Origin: Senegalia massiliensis
Lineage (GTDB): Bacteria; Bacillota; Clostridia; Tissierellales; SIT17
Length of the DNA: 64,000 nucleotides
NCBI RefSeq assembly: GCF_009911265.1
Contig: NZ_QXXA01000004.1
Coordinates: 1 to 64,000 of the forward strand
Direction of reading: 5' to 3'
The notes beneath the pieces were generated by a model. That model made no database searches. It saw nothing but the letters and a program-made list of their open reading frames with translations, and was not told the origin of the DNA. Every line of letters starts with the position of its first letter. The first letter of the stretch is position 1. The position numbers and the translations under genes were made by a program. Of the stretch, positions 17,384 through 26,753 are shown piece by piece.

Positions 17384-19781
17384 CAATTTTCTCCTTTGTA
17401 GATTCTAATCTAATATATATAATATTCATATATATTATACAAATAAATATTATACTATAATAAAGATCTCTTAATTCTAATTGTAATTTCTTATTAAACC
17501 AACTCACATTATAACTTTCAAAATTATTTTCAACTAAAATATTTCCATGGAGATCAGTTCTTTTTATTTCTAAATTATTATTTCTTAGTCTGTTAATAAC
17601 TTCGTCATTTGGATGACCATAATTATTTCTTCCTACACTTATTATAGCTAACTTAGCATTAATATCTTTTAAAGTATCTTCTGTGGTAGAAGTCTTACTT
17701 CCATGATGACCTATTTTTATAATATCATATTTATCACTATTATATTTTACAAATTTATCTTCTAACGCTTTTTCTGCATCTCCCATATACAAAATCTTTG
17801 TATTATCTAAAGTTAAATTTATTATATTAGTATTGTTATTTTCTTCAGAATCTACTATGCCACTATTATAAAACTTAAATTGTGCTATATCATATACATT
17901 CAATACATTTTTTGTAGTAACATTAATCATTTTAATATTCCTTAGTTTTGAAAGATATTTTATCTCATTATATAAATCATTTTTTATATTATATTCATTG
18001 TAATATATGTTTTTCACTTTAATAAAATCTGTTTTTAATATACTTATTAACCCTTCAACGTGATCTTCATGAAAATGACTTATAAATACTCCATCTATTT
18101 CTGTAATATTATTCTTTAAAAGATAAGGTATTAAGATTTTTTCCCCAATATTATAATCACTAAAAATATTACCACCAGAATCGATTAAAAAAGTCTTATC
18201 TTTTATTTTTATTAATGAGCTATCCCCTTGACCTACATCAATAAAATTAATACTCCATCTAAATTGAGAGAATAACATTACATTTAATAGTAGTAAAAAG
18301 ATATATGTATAAAAAAACATCTTAATATATCTATATCTAAGTTTTTTTAAAGCTTTAACATTTATAATTAAATATATTATCATATAATAACAAATTATAC
18401 TTGTTAGGGACCAAGAAGATGATTTTATAATAATATTTAAGAATTCCTCATGAAAATCTACTAAATAAGAAAAGTAATATAATATTTGATCAATTATTTT
18501 CATTAAAAAAACCGATATATTTGTAAATAAAATTGATAATATAATTAATAATAAAACACTTACCAATACAAAAGATAAAATAGGAATGAGTATCATATTA
18601 GATATTAAGGAAGTTATTGATATATAATTAAAATGATATATCAATATAGGAATTGTACCTACTTGAACTGAAATTAAAGCTGATATTGTACTTCCAAATC
18701 TTACAGAAGAAAATAATTCTCTATTTATTACAGGAGTCAAAATCACTATGGAAAGTGTGGCTATAAATGATAATTGAAAACCTACATCAAATATCCATAA
18801 AGGGTTATATATAAGTAATATGAACCCTACAAAACTAATAATATTTATATAGTCTGGCTTTTTATATAATATCCTAGATATAATTATAAAAAATAATATA
18901 ATACTTGATCTAAGTATAGAAGCAGGAAAGCCTACAATATATCCATATATAAAAATAAATAATAATGTTATAAAGCTAGCAATCTTATAGTTTATCCCTA
19001 AGTTACTAAGTAAAAATAATATTACACCTGCTATTATCCCAATATGAAGTCCTGATATAGCGAGTATATGTGCAATTCCAAGTTCTCTATACTGTTCTTT
19101 ATAATTTTCATCTAATGAAGATTCATCTCCTAAAATAATAGCTTTTATTATCCCAATATTTTTTTCCTCTAAACTATTATCCAAGAAATTATTTACATAT
19201 TCTTTAGACTTTAATTTTATTTTAGTTAAAGTATTAAATTTTATTTGTCCTTTAATTATGTAATTATCAATTTCTACAATAGAATATATTTTTTGTGTAT
19301 TTAAATATCTTTTATAATTAAATACTCCTCTATTAGTATTTACATCAGGACTTTTAAGATTTGCTTGTCCTCTTATAATTGTTCCATAATTTAATTTTTT
19401 ACTGTTTTTTATTTTTATAATTGTATTTTCTTCAATCTCATAATCTTTACTATCATAATATATTCTTTTAATTTCACCATTATATGTACTTGAATATTCA
19501 TTGTTTTTTATATTTTCTTTTATAACTATTTCAATGTCAATATTTTTATCTGTAAAGTCTTTAGTTTTATATGCATGCATATTATAATATAGGGAAACAA
19601 ATGCTAATGATATAATAATTAATAAAATCATAATAATCTTTATATTTTTGTTTTTAAAAAATATAATTACGAAAAATCCTAAAAAAAATATTAAAGATAC
19701 TAAAAAATCGATTTGAATATAATAAAAATATAATATAGCAATTATATATATTACTACAATACTCAAGAATGGTCTTTTCAT
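17373..19781 (-). CDS. comEC: ComEC/Rec2 DNA uptake channel and nuclease-like protein
   Basis: 802 aa. Order: N-terminal membrane helices; a DUF4131-like OB domain (about 60-190); a competence domain of about ten helices starting HILAISGLHIGIIAGVI; then a metallo-beta-lactamase domain with INFIDVGQGDSSLI, FISHFHEDHVEGL and GHHGSKTSTTEDTL. ComEC forms the channel for single-stranded DNA in natural competence, and the lactamase part may degrade one strand. An extra hydrophobic segment (about residues 770-785) follows the lactamase domain, which is unusual. comEA is about 30 kb away. Confidence 0.93.
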   Translation of the reverse strand: MKRPFLSIVVIYIIAILYFYYIQIDFLVSLIFFLGFFVIIFFKNKNIKIIMILLIIISLAFVSLYYNMHAYKTKDFTDKNIDIEIVIKENIKNNEYSSTYNGEIKRIYYDSKDYEIEENTIIKIKNSKKLNYGTIIRGQANLKSPDVNTNRGVFNYKRYLNTQKIYSIVEIDNYIIKGQIKFNTLTKIKLKSKEYVNNFLDNSLEEKNIGIIKAIILGDESSLDENYKEQYRELGIAHILAISGLHIGIIAGVILFLLSNLGINYKIASFITLLFIFIYGYIVGFPASILRSSIILFFIIISRILYKKPDYINIISFVGFILLIYNPLWIFDVGFQLSFIATLSIVILTPVINRELFSSVRFGSTISALISVQVGTIPILIYHFNYISITSLISNMILIPILSFVLVSVLLLIILSILFTNISVFLMKIIDQILYYFSYLVDFHEEFLNIIIKSSSWSLTSIICYYMIIYLIINVKALKKLRYRYIKMFFYTYIFLLLLNVMLFSQFRWSINFIDVGQGDSSLIKIKDKTFLIDSGGNIFSDYNIGEKILIPYLLKNNITEIDGVFISHFHEDHVEGLISILKTDFIKVKNIYYNEYNIKNDLYNEIKYLSKLRNIKMINVTTKNVLNVYDIAQFKFYNSGIVDSEENNNTNIINLTLDNTKILYMGDAEKALEDKFVKYNSDKYDIIKIGHHGSKTSTTEDTLKDINAKLAIISVGRNNYGHPNDEVINRLRNNNLEIKRTDLHGNILVENNFESYNVSWFNKKLQLELRDLYYSIIFICIIYMNIIYIRLESTKEKIDGI

Positions 19782-19836
19782 ACTTTTCTCCAGTTTTTAT
19801 AATATTATATCATTTTTACTATAAAAAAGTAAAAAA

Positions 19837-19864
19837 AGAAAAGGATCAATATTGACCCTTTTCT
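19837..19864 (-). terminator. Terminator after the ornithine carbamoyltransferase gene
   Basis: A 14-position stem with one internal mismatch and AGAAAAGG/CCTTTTCT ends; followed on the transcript by a long U run (complement of the A-rich 19826-19837). Confidence 0.75.
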
Positions 19865-19873
19865 AGTTATTTA

Positions 19874-20869
19874 TTAGTCACCTAATGTTGCAACCATTAC
19901 AGCTTTTATTGTATGCATTCTATTTTCTGCTTCAGCAAATACTACTGATTGCTTAGATTCAAACACTTCATCTGTTACTTCCATTGCTTCTAATCCAAAC
20001 TTTTCATATATGTCTTTTCCAACTTTTGTTTTAGTGTCATGGAATGATGGTAAACAGTGCATGAATATAGCTTCACTATCAGCTTTATTCATCATTTCTT
20101 TGTTTACTTGGTATGGTTTTAATAAATTAATTCTTTCTTCCCATACTTCTTCTGGTTCACCCATTGATACCCAAACATCAGTATATATTACATCCACTCC
20201 AGCTACTCCATCATCTACTGAATCAGTAACAGTTATTTTTGCATCATTTTCTTTTGCAATTTCTTTAGCATTGTCTACTAATTCTTGCTCTGGGAATAAG
20301 CTTTTAGGTGATACTATTCTAAAGTCCATACCCATTTTAGCAGCGCCAATCATTAAAGAGTTTGCCATATTGTTTCTTCCATCTCCAACATATGCAAACT
20401 TAATTCCTTTAAGATGACCTTTGTGTTCTTTTATAGTTAACCAGTCTGCTAATATTTGTGTTGGATGGAACTCATCAGTTAATCCATTCCATACTGGTAC
20501 TCCTGAAAATTCTGATAAAGTTTCAACTGCTTCTTGAGAGAAACCTCTGTATTCAATACCGTCATACATTCCACCAAGAACTCTTGCAGTATCTTTTACT
20601 GTTTCTTTTGTACCCATTTGGCTTCCTGTAGGTCCTAAATATGTTACACCTGCACCTTGATCCATTGCTCCAACTTCAAATGCACATCTAGTTCTAGTTG
20701 AAGATTTTTCAAATATTAATGCAACATTTTTTCCTTTCATTGTTTGTCTTTCTGTTCCTGTATATTTAGCTCTTTTTAAATCTCTTGATAAATCAAGTAA
20801 ATAATTGATCTCCTTTGGTGAATAATCTAATAATTTTAAAAAACTTCTTCCTCTTAAATTAACTGGCAT
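19874..20869 (-). CDS. arcB: Ornithine carbamoyltransferase, probably catabolic
   Basis: 331 aa. Carbamoyl-phosphate motif [37 protein letters not shown] and the ornithine motif HCLPSFHD are intact. The enzyme interconverts citrulline plus phosphate with ornithine plus carbamoyl phosphate. Position 64 bp downstream of arcA points to the catabolic direction of the arginine deiminase pathway, although sequence alone cannot exclude an anabolic ArgF. AGGAGG site before ATG. No carbamate kinase or arginine-ornithine antiporter gene follows; a terminator does. Confidence 0.9.
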   Translation of the reverse strand: MPVNLRGRSFLKLLDYSPKEINYLLDLSRDLKRAKYTGTERQTMKGKNVALIFEKSSTRTRCAFEVGAMDQGAGVTYLGPTGSQMGTKETVKDTARVLGGMYDGIEYRGFSQEAVETLSEFSGVPVWNGLTDEFHPTQILADWLTIKEHKGHLKGIKFAYVGDGRNNMANSLMIGAAKMGMDFRIVSPKSLFPEQELVDNAKEIAKENDAKITVTDSVDDGVAGVDVIYTDVWVSMGEPEEVWEERINLLKPYQVNKEMMNKADSEAIFMHCLPSFHDTKTKVGKDIYEKFGLEAMEVTDEVFESKQSVVFAEAENRMHTIKAVMVATLGD

Positions 20870-20933
20870 AATAATCCTCCTTAAGTTTTTTGTTTTTATT
20901 TATTTATAATTAACACTTTAAAGTTATTTAATA

Positions 20934-22163
20934 CTAAGCTTTTTCTCTAATTAAAGGCATACTCATACATCTTGGACCTCCACGGCCTCTTACAAGCTCT
21001 GTACCTTCAACTTTGTGTAATTTAATTCCTTTTTCTTCTAATATTCTATTAGTTACATGGTTTCTAGCATATACAACAACTTCTCCTGGAGCAATTGTAA
21101 GTGTGTTTGATCCATCATTCCATTGTTCTCTTGCTGCATCTATTGGATCTCCACCTGCACATCTTATTAATTCTACATTATCTAATTCAAGATGCTTTGC
21201 AAGTAAATGCTCTAAAGTATCTCTTTCTCTTTCTATTTCTAAATCTCCATCTTTACCCTTAGTTATTGAAAATACAGTTAATGGACCTTCAATTCCTGGA
21301 TGGATTGTAAACTTGTCATGATCAATCATTGTAAATACTGTATCTAAATGCATAAATGCTCTTGATTTAGGTATATCAAAGGCAAGTATTGTTTCAAATG
21401 ACTCATTATTTTCAAATAACCTTTTAGCTAATTTTTCTACCGAAGCTGCATCTGTTCTTTGAGAAATACCAACTGCTAATACTTTCTCACTTAAAACAAG
21501 CTCATCTCCACCTTCAATAGATGTCTTTTCATCTCTATTTAACCAAATTGGTACTCCAGCATCTTTAAATCTTGGGTGATATTTAAAAATATATTCTGCA
21601 AATATTGTTTCTCTATTTCTAGTTTCAGTTCTCATTTGGTTTATAGTGATTCCTGTACCAATTGTTGCAAATGGATCTCTTGTAAAATAAAGATTTGTTA
21701 ATGGATCTAATACTAATGGATAATCACTACTTGCCATATCTGCTAAAGATTCAGCTTTATAGTCTTTTAGTTCAGTTTTTCTGACTCCAGCCATTAAAGT
21801 ATCTATTAATTCTTTATTATCTAAGTCACTAAAATGATCTTTTAATGCTTTTATAGTGCCTTCACCACTTACATGTGCCTCTTCTAAAAATTGTTCAATA
21901 AATTTTTGTCTTACTTCTTTATCTTCAATAGATTCAGCAGCTAACTCTTCTAAATATAACACTTCCACTCCATTATCTTTTAAAACTTGAGCAAAAGCAT
22001 CATGTTCTTTTCTTGCAGCTTCTAAATCAGGAATATCATCAAATAAAAGTCTTTCCATAAAATCAGGAGTTATGTTTTCAAGTTCACGTCCTGGTCTATG
22101 AAGTAATACTGTTTTTAGCTTACCTATTTCTGATGTAACGTCAATAGCTTTTTCATTACTCAT
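20934..22163 (-). CDS. arcA: Arginine deiminase
   Basis: 409 aa. Converts arginine to citrulline and ammonia. Conserved guanidino-modifying motifs are present: [33 protein letters not shown] with the catalytic histidine, and [11 protein letters not shown] with the nucleophilic cysteine near the C-terminus. With the downstream carbamoyltransferase it gives the first two steps of arginine fermentation. ATG follows AGGAGG. The 377-bp upstream gap carries a plausible promoter and an ArgR-like box. Confidence 0.96.
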   Translation of the reverse strand: MSNEKAIDVTSEIGKLKTVLLHRPGRELENITPDFMERLLFDDIPDLEAARKEHDAFAQVLKDNGVEVLYLEELAAESIEDKEVRQKFIEQFLEEAHVSGEGTIKALKDHFSDLDNKELIDTLMAGVRKTELKDYKAESLADMASSDYPLVLDPLTNLYFTRDPFATIGTGITINQMRTETRNRETIFAEYIFKYHPRFKDAGVPIWLNRDEKTSIEGGDELVLSEKVLAVGISQRTDAASVEKLAKRLFENNESFETILAFDIPKSRAFMHLDTVFTMIDHDKFTIHPGIEGPLTVFSITKGKDGDLEIERERDTLEHLLAKHLELDNVELIRCAGGDPIDAAREQWNDGSNTLTIAPGEVVVYARNHVTNRILEEKGIKLHKVEGTELVRGRGGPRCMSMPLIREKA

Positions 22164-22540
22164 AATATAGCCTCCTATTTTAATTTTAATTTATCTTTAT
22201 TTATTTTGTTCCACTATATTAATTTAATACCCTCTAATATAGTTTTAAACAAAAATAAGATTTTTATTAATGTTTTTATTAATAATTATTCATCTAATGA
22301 ATATATTTAAATTATAATATCAAGTTTTTTTAATGTCAAATTATAAAAAATGATTATATATGTGAATTCCGTATAAATATACATAACTATTTAAACATTG
22401 TTATATGTATTAATAAAATAGCTAATATAAGACTGAAATCGATATCATTATTATTGTATCCAATTTTTATTATTAAAATAAATATACATTTAAATTTATA
22501 AAAATTTTTTAAAAAAAATAAAAAATAGGTTCAATTGAAC
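22164..22540. promoter_or_regulatory. 377-bp intergenic region upstream of arcA
   Basis: No ORF is visible. Minus-strand TTGTTT (22252-22247), 17-base spacer and TATTAA (22229-22224) form a plausible arcA promoter. CATTAATAAAAAT (start at 22272 on the minus strand) is close to the Gram-positive ARG box (CATGAATAAAAAT...), just upstream of the -35, where ArgR/AhrC activators bind in relatives. A TATTCAT/ATGAATA dyad lies at about 22287-22303. In such AT-rich DNA these matches may be chance. Confidence 0.4.
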
Positions 22541-22548
22541 CTATTTTT
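22521..22548 (-). terminator. Terminator at the end of the MoxR-DUF58-DUF4129 cluster
   Basis: Perfect 28-bp palindrome with TAGGTTCAATTGAACCTA core flanked by A5 and T5, overlapping the end of the DUF4129 gene. Confidence 0.85.
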
Positions 22549-23809
22549 TATCCATAATACCTTTATATTCATATATTCTTTTCATATCTTCTTCATCAAT
22601 ATTCTTATTACCATATCTAACTTTTTCATATTCTTCTACAAATTTTTTTGCTTGCCTCTCATTTTCTTTATTTTGTAATATAAATTCCCTAGGAGTAAAT
22701 TCTTTTTTATACTTATATCCTTTTTTAATCATTATTTCTGATATTTGTATGAAAATTAATCTTACTTTATGAAGGTTTTCATTTTTAAATTCATTAATTT
22801 TACTTCTCATAACTTTATTTTTGAAGTTGTTAACTATATTATGTCTATCAAATATAAATTCTTTTTCTTCTAATATAATATTTTCATCACCTTTTTCATT
22901 ATTTTCTATATTTTTTGACATTCTATACAAGATATAAGCCAAAACAATTATTATACCAACTACCAAAACCCATCCTAAATAATTAAATGCTAATTCCATA
23001 GTTTCATTTTGGTTTTGTACTTCTAACAAATTTTCATTATTATTAGTAAGCTCTAATGTTGAATCATTAGTTTTTGATTTCGGATTAATTTTTGGTATTA
23101 TTTTTGATAAAAAATTATATATTATTGAAACTATAAAAATGAGTGGTGCCAATAATACATCTATTATTTTGTTTGAATTTATTAATTTAATATTAGGAAT
23201 TTCAAAAGAAATATTTATAATAATACCTAGAATCATTATTATAAATATATTTGAAATAACATTAAATATTTTCAAATTTTTGCTTTTATTGATATGATTT
23301 CCGCTTGAATAAGCACTATATAAATTTACTCTAATACTAAATATAAATGAAATAATTATAAAAATTAAAATATATGGAATTATGTCATTTACATACCACC
23401 TAGTATTTCCTATTAATATATCTAACGAAAATAATAATCCTATCATTAAAGTGAGTATGAATTTTTTAAAGATATCTTTGTTATAATATATTTCATCTTT
23501 TAATTTAACACCTTTTATCCAAACTAACAAATAAATAATAGTAAATAATATAAACAACATACTTGTTTTGGAGCTATAATATGAAAATATCATAGAAGTA
23601 ATAATTCCAATTAAAACTATTACTTTTGATAAAAAAAGTTTGTAATCTTTCTTTATACTAATTAATTTAGATATTAAATAGCTTGTTATAAATAATAAAA
23701 ATATAAACAATACGATTCTATTAAAATAAATGTTATCTGTTACCATACCTACTATTGTAATTATTAAAATCAAATATCTTAATCCTTCAAAAACAATTTT
23801 ATAAATCAT
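22541..23809 (-). CDS. Multi-pass membrane protein with C-terminal DUF4129-like domain
   Basis: 422 aa. Seven or more hydrophobic segments fill residues 1-240; another helix lies near 275-295; then a soluble C-terminal domain of about 110 residues with KKGYKYKKEFTPREFI and FVEEYEKVRYGNKNIDEE, which fits DUF4129. Such proteins usually partner with DUF58 and MoxR proteins and often with a transglutaminase. Its start overlaps the DUF58 gene by 11 bases. The function is unknown; a role in cell-envelope protein assembly is inference. Confidence 0.75.
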   Translation of the reverse strand: MIYKIVFEGLRYLILIITIVGMVTDNIYFNRIVLFIFLLFITSYLISKLISIKKDYKLFLSKVIVLIGIITSMIFSYYSSKTSMLFILFTIIYLLVWIKGVKLKDEIYYNKDIFKKFILTLMIGLLFSLDILIGNTRWYVNDIIPYILIFIIISFIFSIRVNLYSAYSSGNHINKSKNLKIFNVISNIFIIMILGIIINISFEIPNIKLINSNKIIDVLLAPLIFIVSIIYNFLSKIIPKINPKSKTNDSTLELTNNNENLLEVQNQNETMELAFNYLGWVLVVGIIIVLAYILYRMSKNIENNEKGDENIILEEKEFIFDRHNIVNNFKNKVMRSKINEFKNENLHKVRLIFIQISEIMIKKGYKYKKEFTPREFILQNKENERQAKKFVEEYEKVRYGNKNIDEEDMKRIYEYKGIMDKK

Positions 23810-24947
23810 ATTGCATCTCCTTTAGATTAAATATTTCCACATTTGAATCTAAAAATTTTCTATTTGAAATGTTCCTAAGAAATATGAGTTTTATATTATA
23901 TCCTAAATATATATATTCATTAATAAGTTGTATAGTATTTTTATCTAAAAAAGGAGTTATCAATATAAAAGTAGTATTTTTTCCATAAGTATTTAATATT
24001 TCAAAAACTAAATCTTCTAATTTTACTTTCGACATCATAGACATTTTTGCTAATGTATCTAATATCTCTTCTCCAATGCCAAGATTTGCTTCTGGTGGTA
24101 TTGAAATTATGTTTTCTGTTAATAAGTTATCAGTATGTAATATGGAATTTGTAGAAAAACCTACTGGGATATTTGACTCTATACAATTATTCATTACTGC
24201 TGCAGATATATCTATGCCTTTTTCTATTGAATCTTCATCAACATCTATCCAAGATTTTTCATTGCATTGTATATTAAGTATTATCTTTATGGAACTTTCT
24301 GATGTAAAGTCAAAATCTTTAACGTATAAGTCATTTGATTTTGCAGTAGCCTTCCAATCAATTATATTAAAACTATCATTTAAATTATATTCTCGAACTC
24401 CTTTTATAGCTAAAGGGTCTGATATTATAAATCTTCTAACAGAAATCTCTCCTTGTGGCTCATTTTCTTCTACAATTAAGTCATTAATATCTTTTATTTC
24501 AGGATAAACTATAATTTTTAAAGGTGAATTTATATTTATTATTCCTTTAGAAATTCCAATGAAATCTCCAATAGTAATCTTTAGATTATTAATATTATAA
24601 TAACCCCTTTTATTTATATGAAATTTATTTCTTCTAGTAACTTTTTGATAAGGAAGTAAAGATGTTATTACTCTATAGATATTTGTATTTATACTTTTTT
24701 TATAGCTATAATTTTGATCAATATACTTTACTGGTTCCGGCAATTCAGCATAAATTTCTATCCAAGGTAAAGGTATAAATTTATGATTACTTATTATTGT
24801 AGTAATCATTATCTCTTCTTCTGGAAACACTATATTTTTATTTGTAAATCTAGTATATTTTATATTTTTTATAGATATATTTTCCCATACTCTACTAAAT
24901 GTAATTAAAATAATTATAAACAATAAAATAGATATAAAAATATTCAT
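23799..24947 (-). CDS. DUF58 domain protein
   Basis: 382 aa. One N-terminal membrane segment (MNIFISILLFIIILITFSRV), a beta-rich extracytoplasmic or linker region, and the DUF58 core with VRRFIISDPLAIKGVREYNLNDSFNIIDWKATAKSNDLYVK, where IDWKATAK is the signature; the C-terminal part is a von Willebrand A-like fold. DUF58 proteins act with MoxR ATPases. ATG 24947 has AGGTG upstream; a GTG at 24956 overlaps that site. Confidence 0.85.
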   Translation of the reverse strand: MNIFISILLFIIILITFSRVWENISIKNIKYTRFTNKNIVFPEEEIMITTIISNHKFIPLPWIEIYAELPEPVKYIDQNYSYKKSINTNIYRVITSLLPYQKVTRRNKFHINKRGYYNINNLKITIGDFIGISKGIININSPLKIIVYPEIKDINDLIVEENEPQGEISVRRFIISDPLAIKGVREYNLNDSFNIIDWKATAKSNDLYVKDFDFTSESSIKIILNIQCNEKSWIDVDEDSIEKGIDISAAVMNNCIESNIPVGFSTNSILHTDNLLTENIISIPPEANLGIGEEILDTLAKMSMMSKVKLEDLVFEILNTYGKNTTFILITPFLDKNTIQLINEYIYLGYNIKLIFLRNISNRKFLDSNVEIFNLKEMQYDL

Positions 24948-24956
24948 ATTTAACAC

Positions 24957-25913
24957 CTAAGAACCTATTTTTTCTGAAGGTACTTTAGTATTTTTTACTA
25001 TTTCTTCAATTATATTATCTGTATTAATATTAGAAAATCTAGATTTTCCTTGCACAATAATTCTATGTCTAAATACTTCCTTTATAATTTTTTTTATATC
25101 ATCTGGAATTACAAAATCCCTTCCCTGTATTGCAGCTCTTGCCTGTGAACCTTTAAAAAGTGCTTGAGCTCCCCTTGGACTTATTCCAAGCTTTATATCA
25201 TCATGAGTTCTAGTATTTCTAACTAATTCTAATATATAATTAATTAAATCATCATCTACTTTTACTTTTTCAAATAACTTTCTGGCTTTTAATATATCTT
25301 GTGAATCAACAACTGCTTTTATATTAGTAAAAGGACTTTTACTTTTAAATCTTTTAAGTATTTTTAACTCTTCCTCAAAATTAGGATAACCTATGGATAA
25401 TTTCATGAAAAATCTATCTAATTGTGCCTCAGGTAATGGATAAGTACCTGAGTTTTCTACTGGATTTTGTGTTGCTATAACAAAAAAGGGTTGTCCTAAC
25501 AAATGTGTTTCTCCATCAATTGTTAATTGATTTTCTTCCATAGCTTCAAGTAAACTAGATTGAGTTCTAGGTGTTGCCCTATTAATTTCATCAGCAAGAA
25601 CTAAGTTATTCATAAGAGGACCTTTTTTAAACATAAATTCACTTGTCTTTTGATTAAAATAATTTATGCCAGTAATATCAGTGGGCAATAAATCAGGAGT
25701 AAATTGTATTCTTGAAAAATTACTATCTATTGACTTTGCGATAGTTCTTGCAAGTAATGTCTTACCAAGTCCTGGTACATCTTCTAATAATATATGTCCT
25801 CTACATAATATAGCTATAATAATATTCTCTATTATTTCATCTTTACCTACTATTACTTTTTGAACATTTTCTTTAATATTATCTGTCATATTTTTTATTC
25901 TCTCAATTTCCAA
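24957..25913 (-). CDS. MoxR family AAA+ ATPase
   Basis: 318 aa. Walker A in GHILLEDVPGLGKTLLARTIA, Walker B LVLADEINRATPRTQSSLLEAMEE, sensor 1 VIATQNPVENSGTYPLPEAQLDRF, and a C-terminal lid with GISPRGAQAL. MoxR proteins are chaperone-like ATPases that activate or insert cofactors into partners, here probably the DUF58 and DUF4129 proteins encoded directly downstream. Start codon is TTG with GGAGG 8 bases upstream; the ATG embedded in that site leads straight to a stop. Confidence 0.93.
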   Translation of the reverse strand: MEIERIKNMTDNIKENVQKVIVGKDEIIENIIIAILCRGHILLEDVPGLGKTLLARTIAKSIDSNFSRIQFTPDLLPTDITGINYFNQKTSEFMFKKGPLMNNLVLADEINRATPRTQSSLLEAMEENQLTIDGETHLLGQPFFVIATQNPVENSGTYPLPEAQLDRFFMKLSIGYPNFEEELKILKRFKSKSPFTNIKAVVDSQDILKARKLFEKVKVDDDLINYILELVRNTRTHDDIKLGISPRGAQALFKGSQARAAIQGRDFVIPDDIKKIIKEVFRHRIIVQGKSRFSNINTDNIIEEIVKNTKVPSEKIGS

Positions 25914-25942
25914 TTTTCATTCCTCCAGTAAATTACCATTTT

Positions 25943-26122
25943 TCAGCTTCTAGCTCTTTTAAAAACTGCTGCTATATTTCTTCCGCTTGCTGAAGAAGTA
26001 AAACCTACCATCTCCCATCCTTCTTCTCCTAATTCATTTAGCTTATTTTCATGTTCCTTAGTAAGAACCATAGAAGTCATACCATGTAATCTAAGGTTTT
26101 CTACTTTATATTCAAACTTCAA
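25943..26122 (-). CDS. Small DUF4177-like protein
   Basis: A 59-aa gene beginning at TTG 26122 behind AGAGGTGA: MKFEYKVENLRLHG, then LTKEHENKLNELGEEGWEMVGF and a basic end KRARS. The EYKVE...LN.LG.EGWE.V pattern is that of DUF4177 proteins, small beta-alpha proteins of unknown role. It lies 29 bp upstream of the MoxR gene on the same strand. The family call rests on the short motif only. Confidence 0.7.
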   Translation of the reverse strand: MKFEYKVENLRLHGMTSMVLTKEHENKLNELGEEGWEMVGFTSSASGRNIAAVFKRARS

Positions 26123-26302
26123 TATATTTCACCTCTTTTTTAATTATATAGAATATTAATTATTATTCTATCATAGTTTAAAACATATATATTATTTTTT
26201 AAATAATTAATATATAATTTTATATTTTATGGTTATAAATATTAATATAATATTCAATTATTTGTCCATAATATATAATTATAATTGTTAGGAGATGAAA
26301 AT

Positions 26303-26728
26303 ATGGAGAAAAATAGAGTTCAAATTGATTGGTTAAATAAATTATATGATGATATTTATTATAGTGATCTAGAAGATAGTGAACATTCACTGGATATTAT
26401 AAGTAATTTAATTTCAGATAAAGAAATTAAATCAACAAATAAAGAAGATAAAAACCTTGTAGGTATTGTTGTAGAGGTCACTGAAGAACTAGTTGAATTT
26501 TTAGAAAGTGAAGATCTAAATCAAAGTGCTGAATTTATAAGTCAAAAAATCGAAGAAATACAAAATGGTGAATTTGATGAAGCATTTAGAGAAGAATATT
26601 TTCCTGATTTTTATGACTTAGAAAAAGATGAAGAAATACCTTATGAAGATTTAACGGTTGATATAGATATAAATGAAGATGAAGACATTCCTGAAGATGT
26701 TGATTTAGATGAATTAGACGAGTATTAA
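26303..26728 (+). CDS. Acidic protein of unknown function
   Basis: 141 aa, starting MEKNRVQIDWLNKLYDDIYYSDLED. Very rich in Glu and Asp, with the C-terminal 35 residues almost wholly acidic (DINEDEDIPEDVDLDELDEY at the end). No transmembrane segment, cysteine or recognised motif. The helical middle VVEVTEELVEFLESEDLNQSAEFI suggests a small folded domain with a disordered tail. ATG 26303 has TAGGAGATG upstream. Monocistronic between divergent and convergent neighbours. It may bind a basic partner such as a nucleic-acid-binding protein; that is inference only. Confidence 0.7.
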   Translation: MEKNRVQIDWLNKLYDDIYYSDLEDSEHSLDIISNLISDKEIKSTNKEDKNLVGIVVEVTEELVEFLESEDLNQSAEFISQKIEEIQNGEFDEAFREEYFPDFYDLEKDEEIPYEDLTVDIDINEDEDIPEDVDLDELDEY

Positions 26729-26731
26729 AAA

Positions 26732-26753
26732 AAATCCTATTAAATTAGGATTT
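26732..26753. terminator. Bidirectional terminator
   Basis: Eight-bp stem AAATCCTA/TAGGATTT with A8 on one side and T8 on the other, between convergent genes ending at 26728 and 26740. Confidence 0.85.

Noticed and set aside
22164-22540. Riboswitch in the long arcA leader
   Set aside because: The AT-rich region shows no conserved riboswitch motif or terminator/antiterminator pair; only promoter-like and ARG-box-like matches.
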